From contig JAWSVE010000003.1 of the NCBI GenBank assembly GCA_033852115.1, positions 62,001 through 126,000 of the forward strand: a DNA stretch of 64,000 nucleotides, read 5' to 3'. The position numbers and the translations under genes are program-made. The notes below the pieces were generated by a model, which saw only the letters and a list, made by a program, of their open reading frames with translations, was not told the DNA's origin and did no database searches. Below, one piece after another: positions 8,857 through 18,204 of this stretch (positions are counted from its first letter, which is position 1; each line of letters opens with the position of its first letter). The DNA comes from JAWSVE01 sp033852115 (GTDB lineage Bacteria; Pseudomonadota; Gammaproteobacteria; Pseudomonadales; Cellvibrionaceae).

Positions 8857-9705
8857 ATGCCCGCGTTAGTGTTAGACGGAAAAGCGTTAGCCCAAAAAAC
8901 AGAACAAGAATTAACCGAACGTGTTAATCAGCTTAAAGCTAAAAGCGGTGGTCAAACACCTATCCTAGCCACAATCCTTGTTGGCGCTGACCCTGCCTCA
9001 GCAACCTACGTAAAAATGAAAGGAAACGCCTGTCAGCGCATAGGTATGGATTCTCTCAAGGTCGAAATGCCAGAGTCGACAACCACTGAACAATTACTGG
9101 CCAAAATCCAGGAATTAAACACCGATCCAAACGTCCACGGTATTTTGCTCCAACATCCTGTCCCCGCACAAATTGATGAACGCGTTTGCTTCGACGCAAT
9201 TTCCATTGAAAAAGACGTTGATGGCGTGACTGCTTTGGGCTTTGGGCAAATGGCGATGGGGATGCCCGCCTATGGTAGTGCTACACCACAGGGCATAATG
9301 CGGTTGCTCGAGGCATACAATATCGACATAGCCGGGAAACACGCTGTAGTAGTTGGACGCAGCCCTATTCTCGGTAAGCCAATGGCTATGATGTTGCTGA
9401 ATAAAAATGCCACTGTCACGATCTGTCACTCTCGGACTACAAATTTACCAGAATTGGTTCAGCAGGCGGATATTGTTATTGGTGCGGTAGGAAAACCAGA
9501 GCTGATAAAAGCAGACTGGATTAAAGACGGCGCCGTTGTAGTTGATGCCGGTTTCCACCCTGGCCCCAAGTGCGGTGACATAGAACTAGGCCCTCTCACT
9601 GATCGCGTCGCAGCATATACCCCCGTACCCGGTTCGGTTGGGCCGATGACAATCAATACATTGATTTATCAAACTGTCGCTGCTGGCGAGAAAAAGCTTG
9701 GATAA
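8857..9705 (+). CDS. folD: Methylenetetrahydrofolate dehydrogenase/cyclohydrolase FolD
   Basis: The bifunctional cytosolic enzyme that interconverts 5,10-methylene- and 10-formyl-tetrahydrofolate using NADP+. Visible motifs are DPASATYVKMKGNAC with the catalytic Tyr/Lys near residues 50-54, LLQHPVPAQ near 97, DVDGV near 121, VVGRSPILGKPMAMML near 165 and the closing TPVPGSVGPMT. The 282-residue length is normal. An upstream ATG at 8833 would add eight residues, but GAGGAG at 8842-8847 is spaced for ATG 8857. It is divergent from the tRNA cluster. Confidence 0.96.
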   Translation: MPALVLDGKALAQKTEQELTERVNQLKAKSGGQTPILATILVGADPASATYVKMKGNACQRIGMDSLKVEMPESTTTEQLLAKIQELNTDPNVHGILLQHPVPAQIDERVCFDAISIEKDVDGVTALGFGQMAMGMPAYGSATPQGIMRLLEAYNIDIAGKHAVVVGRSPILGKPMAMMLLNKNATVTICHSRTTNLPELVQQADIVIGAVGKPELIKADWIKDGAVVVDAGFHPGPKCGDIELGPLTDRVAAYTPVPGSVGPMTINTLIYQTVAAGEKKLG

Positions 9706-9734
9706 ATTGCATTAACAATACGAAGCTACTCGTT

Positions 9735-10427
9735 ATGCGGTTAGATAAGTTTATTAGCCATGGGACTACTCTTTCCCGCGCACAAGTAAAGCGTGCAATT
9801 AAGGCTAAGCTAGTTGAAGTTAATGGCGCTATTGCGCTATCACCGCAGCAAAACGTGTGCGAAACCGATACAGTGTCCATGGAAGGGACACTCGTAGCTC
9901 TCCCCGCCCCGCGCTATTTAATGGTGAACAAGCCAGAAAATTGTGTAAGCGCAAGCCGTGATACCCAACACCAAACGATTCTCGATGTGATTGGCGAACG
10001 CGACTCCAATTTATCAATTGCAGGGCGATTAGATAAAGACACAACAGGGCTAATACTACTGAGCGACGACGGGCAATGGATTCATAATGTGACATCCCCA
10101 CGTAAGGGGTGCACGAAAACTTACATCGCCAAATTAGATCAGCCAGTGACTCTTGGGGTTATCGAAGCATTTGCCATGGGAATATCGCTGCGAAATGAAG
10201 CAAAGCCAACACTGCCAGCAAAACTTGAGGCGCTACCCGACAATTTGGCTAAGGTCGACATCACGGAAGGCAAATATCATCAAGTGAAGAGGATGTTTGC
10301 AGCCTGCGGACTCCATGTTCTCAGATTACAGCGTATTGCTATTGGCGACATAACGCTCGATCCAACGTTGCAACCGGGCCAATTTAGAGCACTAACCCAA
10401 CAAGAGATAGAGAGTTTTCGCGCGTGA
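9735..10427 (+). CDS. rsuA: 16S rRNA pseudouridine(516) synthase RsuA
   Basis: 230 residues. An S4 RNA-binding domain (about 1-45) is followed by an RsuA-family pseudouridine synthase domain with GRLDKDTTG at 97-105, where Asp100 is the catalytic residue. The GKYHQVKRM motif near 195 is also diagnostic. Length and S4 domain fit RsuA rather than RluE, which lacks S4. The next gene starts within its stop codon (GTGA overlap), so it is translationally coupled to rsmC and both modify 16S rRNA. Confidence 0.88.
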   Translation: MRLDKFISHGTTLSRAQVKRAIKAKLVEVNGAIALSPQQNVCETDTVSMEGTLVALPAPRYLMVNKPENCVSASRDTQHQTILDVIGERDSNLSIAGRLDKDTTGLILLSDDGQWIHNVTSPRKGCTKTYIAKLDQPVTLGVIEAFAMGISLRNEAKPTLPAKLEALPDNLAKVDITEGKYHQVKRMFAACGLHVLRLQRIAIGDITLDPTLQPGQFRALTQQEIESFRA

Positions 10428-11449
10428 AACATTCCCTTCAAGACTACCTCGTTAATTTAGTGAGTGAGTCTGCCAAACCAACACTATGGGTCGTAGACGA
10501 AAGTACTCTACCGCTTTACGAGAACGCTAGAATACCCAACCACGTAACCGTTCTGACAAACCGATACACGCCTAAAAATGCTATCTCTCCCGATAGCAAA
10601 TTGATTGTAAATGATTTTGATTTTTCGCAGTTCAATTCGTTTGAGCGAATTATTTATCGAATATCGAAAGAGAAACCATTGGTTCACCATTGCATCAATC
10701 AATCCCTCCAGCACTTGACTGACACTGGCGAACTCATACTCATTGGCGAAAAACAAGATGGCATTAAATCAATTGCCAAACACGCCCTAAATACGTTTGA
10801 GGTTGACGGTGTAACAAAAAAACAGGGCAGCTTTTATGTTACCCACATTGGCAAACCGACATCCTGTGACAGTGAACTCGATACCCAACATTATACGAAC
10901 CTACGAAAACTTAATGCCGACGGTCAAACCTTCTATAGTAAACCAGGAATTTTTGGCTGGGAAAAAGTCGATCAAGGAAGCACATTACTACTGAAAGAAT
11001 TGCCACGCCTGGCTAAACACATGAAGCACATAAATAGCATATTAGACTTGGGTTGTGGCTGGGGTTACTTAATGTGCGGCACGCAAGCGTTAAATGCTGA
11101 AAGGCGTGTCGCAACAGACAACAATGCGGCCGCGATTGATGCAGCGAAGAAAAATTGTGAAGAGTTAAGTTTAACCGTAGACGTAGTGCTTGACGATTGT
11201 GGAAGCAATATTAAAGAAAAGTTTGACCTTATCCTTTGCAACCCTCCTTTCCATCAAGGGTTCAGTGTCGAAAATACGTTACTAGAAAAGTTTTTAAAGA
11301 ATGCCAGCAGAATGAGTCGTCGAAGTACTCGTTGTTTATTTGTAGTTAATCAATTCATTCCTCTTGATAAGGTTGCGGACAAGTACTTTTCCGAAATTAC
11401 ACTATCAAAACAACAAAATGGGTTTAAAGTTTGGCAGCTTAAGCACTAA
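10424..11449 (+). CDS. rsmC: 16S rRNA (guanine-N2) methyltransferase RsmC
   Basis: 341 residues, close to the usual RsmC length. A degenerate N-terminal methyltransferase-like half precedes the active C-terminal half, which has the SAM-binding motif DLGCGWG near residue 208 and the catalytic NPPF near 272. That pair marks N2-guanine methyltransferases of the RsmC/RlmG group. The paralogue RlmG is slightly longer and cannot be fully excluded. The GTG start overlaps the rsuA stop by four bases. Confidence 0.82.
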   Translation: MKHSLQDYLVNLVSESAKPTLWVVDESTLPLYENARIPNHVTVLTNRYTPKNAISPDSKLIVNDFDFSQFNSFERIIYRISKEKPLVHHCINQSLQHLTDTGELILIGEKQDGIKSIAKHALNTFEVDGVTKKQGSFYVTHIGKPTSCDSELDTQHYTNLRKLNADGQTFYSKPGIFGWEKVDQGSTLLLKELPRLAKHMKHINSILDLGCGWGYLMCGTQALNAERRVATDNNAAAIDAAKKNCEELSLTVDVVLDDCGSNIKEKFDLILCNPPFHQGFSVENTLLEKFLKNASRMSRRSTRCLFVVNQFIPLDKVADKYFSEITLSKQQNGFKVWQLKH

Positions 11450-11487
11450 CCTAATCTATTACCTCCTTTGCTAATGTGTACGACCGC

Positions 11488-12228
11488 TTAAAACTCACGC
11501 CGTATTCGCGTGTTAAAGTTAGTAACCCCAGCTTTACCAAACCGGTTCGATAGGGATTCAACGACTTTGTTGAATTCGGGGCGATCAGTGACATGCTTAA
11601 AATAGCACACAACCCTATTATCAAACCCTTTAATGGATAATCGCCACGCGCTTTTAAAACGGCAGTGGTTTTGAGCAAAATAACTCTGAGTTGCCGATTG
11701 ATTGGATTCGTAATTGACGACTAGACCGCCATTTGGTGTCAAATGCTTTGCTAATAAAGTACCCCATTCTTTATTGACCTCAATAACCCTATTAGGCTCT
11801 CCATCATTGTGTGAAAACAAGTCATCCACAATATAATCAAATTTCGGACCGCGGTACTGCTGCAGCCAGGAAATTGCATCATCGCAGATTAATTGAATAG
11901 ATGGATTTCTGGGGACACCAAAGAAGCGTGTCGCAATGGCCAAATGATTTCGGTCTATATCAACGCCCACAATACGTTCAGGTGTCGATACAGCGAGTAG
12001 TTGTTTAATTACAGCGCCACCACCGACACCTAAAACCAGCACTTTAGGCGAAGGCTCTTTTAGCAGCAAAGCGGGCAGTAGCAACATATCCCATACTTGC
12101 CCACCAAGAACCCTGCTTGGATTATATTGACTATGGAAAACACCATTTGAATAAAGTCGAATACTCCGCCCTGCGCGCCGAACTTCGTAAGATGCCTGGG
12201 GTGTTTCTTTTCTCCAAATAACAGCCAT
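11488..12228 (-). CDS. Spermidine-synthase-like SAM-binding protein
   Basis: 246 residues with a class I methyltransferase fold of the spermidine-synthase type. Motif I is VLGVGGGAV (65-73), the acidic end of strand 2 is GVDID (88-92), DDAISWL lies near 115 and DYIVDDLFSH near 128. The full N-terminal tetramerisation part of SpeE is shortened, and no decarboxylase SpeD or SpeA is nearby, so a true polyamine synthase role is doubtful. It starts 9 bases downstream of the peptidase gene, in the recQ-peptidase-methyltransferase run on the minus strand. Confidence 0.75.
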   Translation of the reverse strand: MAVIWRKETPQASYEVRRAGRSIRLYSNGVFHSQYNPSRVLGGQVWDMLLLPALLLKEPSPKVLVLGVGGGAVIKQLLAVSTPERIVGVDIDRNHLAIATRFFGVPRNPSIQLICDDAISWLQQYRGPKFDYIVDDLFSHNDGEPNRVIEVNKEWGTLLAKHLTPNGGLVVNYESNQSATQSYFAQNHCRFKSAWRLSIKGFDNRVVCYFKHVTDRPEFNKVVESLSNRFGKAGVTNFNTRIRREF

Positions 12229-12237
12229 AGCGGACGC

Positions 12238-13857
12238 TCAAAGACAGGGAGCTGGGAGTTGTTCACCAGAGGAATCGTATTCGCTATTTACGATACGTAA
12301 AGGTTCGCTTAAAAATATTTTTATTGATTGATGAACACATCCGCTACTATTGATAACACCATGCCCAATAGATGGATAATGCCAGTGCGCCGCATTCGGC
12401 AATAGTTGCCCTAGCTCGTCAGCCCATTGCGAAGGGGTCACTGGATCCAACCCGCCCGATAAAAGCAAAATAGGCGTATCAATAGCGCGATAGATTTCTT
12501 CGTATTGTAGCAAGCTAAGCTCACCCGTTTTTTCATTCCCAAACAATGGGCAGATGTCATAATCTAATCCGTCTTCAGTAATCCAGCGCCATTGCGGATA
12601 TTCTTCAACGACGGCTCTATATTCCTCTTCCGTGGTCTGCGGGGTTTCTTTGCATTCGATAGCGAAATAAACCAACGGAGTAAATTCGGGTGCCAGCTCA
12701 CTGTTGAGGGCGTTCTCCGCTAATCTCCTCAAGGCTGCCGTATTACCTTGCGGGATCTCGTGTAGCGCACTCACAATCGTCTCATGTAGCGTGCTGTCGT
12801 AAAGCGATTGGTAAACGACGGACACAAAACGTTGGTTGTCGATCACTGCCTGCACTGGCCACCCGCCCTGCCAGAGTGACAGTGAGACACGTTGCGGTGA
12901 ACGTTCTAAATAATTCAGCGTAGTGTTTAGCCGTTGCTGCAGCTCTTTAGGTTTCTCGTCACACCAAAGATTAATCTCACAAATCGTCCAAAGCCGCTTA
13001 AAACTATTCGCGATTGACTCTGGCCACTCTGCAATTGAACCTTTTCGGTGCGGATACACTGAATCAAGAATTGCACTACGAATATTACGAGGGTTGTGAC
13101 GCAACCACTCAAGGGCTAATCGTGTTCCATAGGAGCCACCGACAAGGTTCCATTGTTCATATTGAAGGGCTAATAAGATGCCCTGCATATCATTTGCGCT
13201 TTGTTCGGTCGAAAGCATCGCTGTTTTTAAACCTTTTTCGTTTAACGTCGCGATACACTGTTCAATTGCCTCATACAGATACCTAAACTCCGTGGACACG
13301 GACAGACGCTGTCCTAATATCTCACGCACATATTTTTCGTAGCCGTCGCAATCAAAACGAGGCCGGCTATAGCCTGTCCCCCGCTGATCGACCAGAACTA
13401 AGTCTCTTCCTGCCGCCGTGAGTTCTTGCCACAAAAACCAAGAGCTAATATTTTCTGGCTCTAAGTAAGTTGAGCTACCAGGCCCGCCGGAGAGATAAAC
13501 AATAGGATCAGGAAAGTGCTGGCTAGATTGATCGCGGATAACCACAACAGCGAGATAAGCAACTTGATCGATCTCTTCGAGCATCCAATGAAAACAGTGA
13601 ACCAGCTTGCCTTCGGGGATATCAAACCAACATTTGACGGTTGAGAGACGTGAGTTTGTTTTTCTGATTGACGGCTGCTCTAAATCATAATGCTTAGCGT
13701 CTTGTGGTGACCCAACGCCCTGCTCATTGCCTATAGTCAACGGGCTAACGTTGTGATCTTTATGAGACGTCGTCAAGTAGAGGAGCACCGCGAGCCCACC
13801 GAAAAAAACGAGCGCAATAGTTATGAACTTTAAAGCGACGCCAAACTTTTTATTCAT
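12238..13857 (-). CDS. Membrane-anchored TAP-like alpha/beta hydrolase (prolyl aminopeptidase type)
   Basis: 539 residues. An N-terminal hydrophobic segment (about 8-30) would anchor it facing the periplasm. The alpha/beta hydrolase domain has YLSGGPGSS (oxyanion), DQRGTGYSRP, GGSYGTR (nucleophile Ser), GGLDPVTP (Asp) and SIGHGV (His), with a C-terminal TAP-like domain. This is the arrangement of tripeptidyl/prolyl aminopeptidases of the S33 family. An earlier in-frame ATG at 13908 would overlap recQ by 46 bases; ATG 13857, just after the recQ stop, starts right at the anchor and is preferred. A role in peptide scavenging is inferred. Confidence 0.82.
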   Translation of the reverse strand: MNKKFGVALKFITIALVFFGGLAVLLYLTTSHKDHNVSPLTIGNEQGVGSPQDAKHYDLEQPSIRKTNSRLSTVKCWFDIPEGKLVHCFHWMLEEIDQVAYLAVVVIRDQSSQHFPDPIVYLSGGPGSSTYLEPENISSWFLWQELTAAGRDLVLVDQRGTGYSRPRFDCDGYEKYVREILGQRLSVSTEFRYLYEAIEQCIATLNEKGLKTAMLSTEQSANDMQGILLALQYEQWNLVGGSYGTRLALEWLRHNPRNIRSAILDSVYPHRKGSIAEWPESIANSFKRLWTICEINLWCDEKPKELQQRLNTTLNYLERSPQRVSLSLWQGGWPVQAVIDNQRFVSVVYQSLYDSTLHETIVSALHEIPQGNTAALRRLAENALNSELAPEFTPLVYFAIECKETPQTTEEEYRAVVEEYPQWRWITEDGLDYDICPLFGNEKTGELSLLQYEEIYRAIDTPILLLSGGLDPVTPSQWADELGQLLPNAAHWHYPSIGHGVINSSGCVHQSIKIFLSEPLRIVNSEYDSSGEQLPAPCL

Positions 13858-13862
13858 TGCGG

Positions 13863-16028
13863 CTATGTAATCTCTGCCATTTGTAGTTTCAAATGCGCAC
13901 GAACACAACGAAGTGTCTCGTATGAAAACTGCTGATTAAAATGTTCGAAGACAGGCGCTAGCGGTATCTGGTTGTCATCTGTTATCACGCTGATCAACGC
14001 ATCCGAAATCATATCGATCTCATCCCTGACAAGTTCAACAACCTGGTTGAGATCGGCTTCACCTCGAGCAATCAACTTTTCACAATGACCAAAAATGGTT
14101 GATTCAGCTAAGCCTCGCTGTGCAGCAATGTCTTTAACGCTACACCCCGTATTGAGCAGCTCCAGGGTATCGGACTCTGACTGATTAACGGTGGTTGACG
14201 TAGATTTAGTAATGGCAGAAGACAATTCGCTATTATTGAGGTGGTTCGCGATAGCATCAATAAAGTCAGTCGCATAACGTTCCAATTTTGCCTGACCTAC
14301 GCCGCTAATCGACGCGAAGGCGTTTTTATCTGTTGGTTTAGATTCAACCATTTCCATAAGCGTTGCATCGTGAAAAATCACATAAGGCGGGACACCTTGT
14401 TGCTTCGCGAGGTTTGCTCGTACTGAACGCAGAGCATCCCATAACGGCTGTTCTGAATCCGAAGCGACAAATGATTTGCGTTTTGTTTGAGCGGCTTGAG
14501 GGATTCTATCTTTCCGTAACAGACACTTTTCATCTCCGCGTAATATGGGGCGCGCCTTTTCAGTTAATAAAAGACTGCCGTATCCTCCGTGATCAACCTC
14601 GAGATAACCTCTAGCAACGAGCTGCCTGAAGACTGAGCGCCATTGTGGTTCTTTTATATCTTTACCGATCCCATAGGTGGACAATTGTTGATGTCCAAAT
14701 TGACGTATTTTATCTGTGTCTCTACCGAGCAACACTTGCAGTACATGACCGACGCCAAACCGTTGTCCCGTTCTGTATACACAACTCAACGCTTTTTGTG
14801 CTGCTTCTGTTGCATCCCAGGTCTCAACCGGTTCAAGACAGGTATCGCAATTATTACAAGGCGCTTCAAATAAATCGCCAAAGTAATGCAATAACGCCTC
14901 GCGGCGGCAACTAGAAATTTCACAATAGCCTAACATTGCATCGAGTTTTCGTCGCTCGGATATCTTGAAATCATTATTCCCCTGAGAGCTATCGAGCATG
15001 CTCCGAAGGGTAATGACGTCCTGAATACCGTAGGCCATCCAAGCGGTTGCTGGCAATCCATCGCGCCCTGCACGGCCAGTTTCCTGGTAATAAGCTTCCA
15101 AGCTTTTTGGCAAATCCATATGGGCGACAAAGCGGACATCTGGTTTATCGATGCCCATTCCAAATGCAATGGTCGCGACGATAATAATGCCCTCTTCTTG
15201 AATGAAGCGGCTTTGGTTATGTGCACGTTCGTCTGGCGGTAATCCTGCGTGATACGGTAATGCTGAAAAACCCTGTAAGTTAAGCCAGTTTGCTACATCA
15301 TCAACTTTTTTTCGCGAAAGGCAGTACACAATCCCAGAATCACCAGCGTGCTCCTCACGAAGAAGTTTGAGAAGCTGCTGTTTGACTTGGTTTTTTTCTG
15401 TCACTCTATATTGGATATTAGGGCGATCAAATCCGGTAACGAACTGCTTTGCATTCGACAATGAAAGTTGCTGACAAATTTCGATCCTGGTTCGTTCGTC
15501 AGCTGTTGCCGTCAGTGCGACTCGGGGTACATGAGGATAACGCTCATGAAGAATTGACAGGCGAAGGTAGTCTTCCCGAAAATCGTGCCCCCACTGTGAG
15601 ACACAATGAGCCTCATCAATCGCAAACAGTGCAATTTCAATATCATCCAGTAATGATAGTGTGGTGTGCTGGGAAAACCTTTCTGGAGCGAGGTATAAAA
15701 GATCAAGCTCGCCTTGTCTAATAGCAGAGAGCACCTCACGCTGCTGGTCTGGGGGTAGCGTCGAATTGAGGTAGGCGGCTTTGATACCAAGTTGGCACAG
15801 CGCGGTGACTTGATCCTCCATCAAGGCTATGAGCGGAGAAATCACGACGCCTAAGCCTTGCCTAAGAACGCCGGGGATTTGATAGCATAGAGACTTGCCC
15901 CCACCGGTCGGCATCAAAACTAAGGCGTCTTGCCCTGCAATCAACGTATCAATGATTTGTTCTTGAAAAGGCCGAAACTGAGAATAACCAAAAGTTTCTT
16001 GTAATAATGCGAGAGCTGTTTGCGACAT
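13863..16028 (-). CDS. recQ: ATP-dependent DNA helicase RecQ
   Basis: 721 residues, a 3'-5' DNA helicase of the RecF pathway. Walker A TGGGKS (41-46) and DEAHCVSQWGHDF (138-150) are intact, and GRAGRDG motif VI is present. The zinc site is formed by the cysteines of GYCEISSC and CNNCDTC (about 374-405), followed by the RQC winged helix, an HRDC domain (about 530-605) and an extra helix-turn-helix tail (about 630-721). The tail makes it longer than the E. coli enzyme. It is divergent from clsB and first in a three-gene leftward run. Confidence 0.96.
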   Translation of the reverse strand: MSQTALALLQETFGYSQFRPFQEQIIDTLIAGQDALVLMPTGGGKSLCYQIPGVLRQGLGVVISPLIALMEDQVTALCQLGIKAAYLNSTLPPDQQREVLSAIRQGELDLLYLAPERFSQHTTLSLLDDIEIALFAIDEAHCVSQWGHDFREDYLRLSILHERYPHVPRVALTATADERTRIEICQQLSLSNAKQFVTGFDRPNIQYRVTEKNQVKQQLLKLLREEHAGDSGIVYCLSRKKVDDVANWLNLQGFSALPYHAGLPPDERAHNQSRFIQEEGIIIVATIAFGMGIDKPDVRFVAHMDLPKSLEAYYQETGRAGRDGLPATAWMAYGIQDVITLRSMLDSSQGNNDFKISERRKLDAMLGYCEISSCRREALLHYFGDLFEAPCNNCDTCLEPVETWDATEAAQKALSCVYRTGQRFGVGHVLQVLLGRDTDKIRQFGHQQLSTYGIGKDIKEPQWRSVFRQLVARGYLEVDHGGYGSLLLTEKARPILRGDEKCLLRKDRIPQAAQTKRKSFVASDSEQPLWDALRSVRANLAKQQGVPPYVIFHDATLMEMVESKPTDKNAFASISGVGQAKLERYATDFIDAIANHLNNSELSSAITKSTSTTVNQSESDTLELLNTGCSVKDIAAQRGLAESTIFGHCEKLIARGEADLNQVVELVRDEIDMISDALISVITDDNQIPLAPVFEHFNQQFSYETLRCVRAHLKLQMAEIT

Positions 16029-16126
16029 GCCGCGATTATAGCGGTCTTAAGGGGCTAGACCAACGCTTTAGATTACCGATCGATAGTCTTTTGATACACT
16101 GCGGACAGACACATTTAAGCAATAGG

Positions 16127-17341
16127 ATGTACGCCAGAGCAAACCCTATGCAAACCTCTTCCGAAGCGACCCCCACTTCGTCACAGTCAGTTATGCCACC
16201 GAGTAATGACCTCCTCATTCCTTGGGCCGATCGCGACTGGGATTCGTCGGAGGTCTTTGTCGATAGCGACGCCTATTATTGCTCAATTATTAAGCTAATT
16301 AAACAGGCGAGCAAAGAGGTGATCTTGTCAGCGTACATTTTTAATGATGACGTGAGCGGACATCGCTTTATCAATGCTTTGGCTGCGGCGGCGCAACGTG
16401 GTATCAAGGTGCTAGTACTGCTCGACGGCGTCGGGATTATGGCCAATAGTACCAGGCTAATTCACGCCCTAACTAATGCCAATATTTCGTTCAGGATATT
16501 TCATCCACTACCGTGGCAACCTATGGCCTATGCAAACCGGCTTCGCCGAAGTAGCTGGATTGGTGATGTCATCTTTTGTCTGTTGAGAATCAATAAGCGC
16601 AACCACTCCAAGCTAGTGATTATAGACAGAATATACCTCGCATGCGGCAGTTCCAATATTTCAGATGACCACCTATCTTCCGAACACGGTGGGAAAAATT
16701 GGCACGACTACAATACGATCGTTTCAGGTCCAACCGTCGCTGATATTGCGGAGACATTTACCGATCTATGGCACTATCGAAAGCCTCGTTTTGGGCGAGG
16801 ATTATTTCGACATTATTGGAACAACATTAGTCAGAGCTTGCGCAGACAAAAAAATCAATTGCTGCTCAACAATATTCTCAATGCACGAAAACGGCTTTGG
16901 ATCATCAACCCCTATTTTTCGCCCACCAGAAAAGTACTAGAGGCGATTTGTGAAACAGCTAATCGCGGTGTCGATGTCCGGTTGATAGTACCTCGAAAAT
17001 CAGATGTCGTGCTATTTCCTTTGCTCACCAGTAGTTACTATGCTGACTTACTAAAGGCTGGGGTGTTAATTTACGAATATGTTCCCGCAATACTGCATGC
17101 GAAAGTAATGCTAATAGACGAAAAATGTTTGCTGGGTTCTAGCAATCTCAATCATCGCAGCATGCTGCATGATGTAGAGCTCGACATCGTAATAGAAAAC
17201 GCTCAGTGTATTGAGAAACTTAAGCATCAGTTTTTAGCTGACCAGTCCGCGAGTGAACCCGTCTTTAAAGAAGATGTAAAACTAAAAGGCACGCGCCGGT
17301 TTGCTGGGGGCCTCATTCGCCTCGCGAGATATTGGTTATAA
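16127..17341 (+). CDS. clsB: Cardiolipin synthase B-like phospholipase D protein
   Basis: Two HKD motifs of the PLD superfamily are intact: NHSKLVIID with GSSN, and LHAKVMLID with GSSNLNHRS. No membrane segment is present, as in ClsB. ClsB makes cardiolipin from phosphatidylglycerol and phosphatidylethanolamine. The gene directly after encodes a YbhP-type phosphodiesterase, the same pairing as ybhP-clsB in enterobacteria, which supports the call. The frame is open back to 16007, overlapping recQ; ATG 16127 gives 404 residues, near the family length, but 16148 and 16193 are possible because no site has a strong ribosome-binding sequence. Confidence 0.85.
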   Translation: MYARANPMQTSSEATPTSSQSVMPPSNDLLIPWADRDWDSSEVFVDSDAYYCSIIKLIKQASKEVILSAYIFNDDVSGHRFINALAAAAQRGIKVLVLLDGVGIMANSTRLIHALTNANISFRIFHPLPWQPMAYANRLRRSSWIGDVIFCLLRINKRNHSKLVIIDRIYLACGSSNISDDHLSSEHGGKNWHDYNTIVSGPTVADIAETFTDLWHYRKPRFGRGLFRHYWNNISQSLRRQKNQLLLNNILNARKRLWIINPYFSPTRKVLEAICETANRGVDVRLIVPRKSDVVLFPLLTSSYYADLLKAGVLIYEYVPAILHAKVMLIDEKCLLGSSNLNHRSMLHDVELDIVIENAQCIEKLKHQFLADQSASEPVFKEDVKLKGTRRFAGGLIRLARYWL

Positions 17342-17365
17342 ATTCACACACACCGTTTTGGTTTT

Positions 17366-18145
17366 ATGAACCCTATTAAGCACCCTGTTGAGACAACTGT
17401 TGGCAATTTAGAGGATACAATTCGAGTCCTTTCGTACAACATTCATAAAGGTTTTAACCCTAGCAACTCTCGTTTCATCCTCGATGAAATGCGGCATGCA
17501 ATACGCACAGTAAATGCTGAGCTCGTTTTTTTACAAGAAGTCACCGGGAACAACGAAAAACAGGGTAAACGCCACGACAACTGGATCCCTGAAGCCCAAT
17601 TTGAATTTCTAGCCGACCAAATGTGGCATCACTATGCCTATGGAAAGAATGCGATTTACCAACATGGCCATCATGGCAACGCCATATTATCGAAACTCCC
17701 CTTTGAGTTTTGGGAAAACACCGACGTCAGTCAGTTTAAGTTTTCTCAACGAGGCATACTACAAGGCGTCATTAAACATGGTATTCACGTGTTCTGTTTG
17801 CATCTAGGGTTGTTGGGCGTCGAGCGGCGAACACAAATCAAAATGCTTATTGATACGATCACCAAACGAGTGCCGCTAGATGCGCCTTTGATCATTGCTG
17901 GTGATTTCAATGACTGGAACTGCTCGCTAGATAAACGTCTCAAGAAATCCTTAAACTTGCGCGAAGCCTTTAGCGAAGCTCGCGGAAAACCGGCAAGAAC
18001 CTTTCCCGCAGCGTTTCCTATATTTCAGCTCGATAGAATTTACTTTCGCAATCTACGACTAGTTGATTCTAGCCTTTTAGTCGATGACCACTGGCAGGGC
18101 CTGTCCGATCATTGCGCCCTTTATGCTGAATTTGAAACTCCCTAG
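17366..18145 (+). CDS. ybhP: YbhP-like endonuclease/exonuclease/phosphatase family protein
   Basis: 259 residues of the EEP fold. Motifs seen are RVLSYNIHKG near 20, LVFLQEV near 54 (metal-binding Glu), HHGNAILSK near 100, HLGLLG near 145, IIAGDFNDW near 175 and the closing LSDHCALYAEF with the catalytic SDH. It uses divalent metal to cleave phosphodiesters; YbhP proteins are thought to act on lipid or nucleotide substrates, but this is not settled. It lies 24 bases after clsB, so it is probably co-transcribed. Confidence 0.83.
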   Translation: MNPIKHPVETTVGNLEDTIRVLSYNIHKGFNPSNSRFILDEMRHAIRTVNAELVFLQEVTGNNEKQGKRHDNWIPEAQFEFLADQMWHHYAYGKNAIYQHGHHGNAILSKLPFEFWENTDVSQFKFSQRGILQGVIKHGIHVFCLHLGLLGVERRTQIKMLIDTITKRVPLDAPLIIAGDFNDWNCSLDKRLKKSLNLREAFSEARGKPARTFPAAFPIFQLDRIYFRNLRLVDSSLLVDDHWQGLSDHCALYAEFETP

Positions 18146-18204
18146 ACGATTGCCATGGGCGTTGGTAAAGTCCCGCCTGTTTATGATTACTTAGAGTAAC
18201 TTAT

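Noticed and set aside
9115..9429. A 104-codon frame antisense to folD
   Set aside because: It is fully inside folD, whose protein matches its family throughout; the antisense frame resembles nothing.
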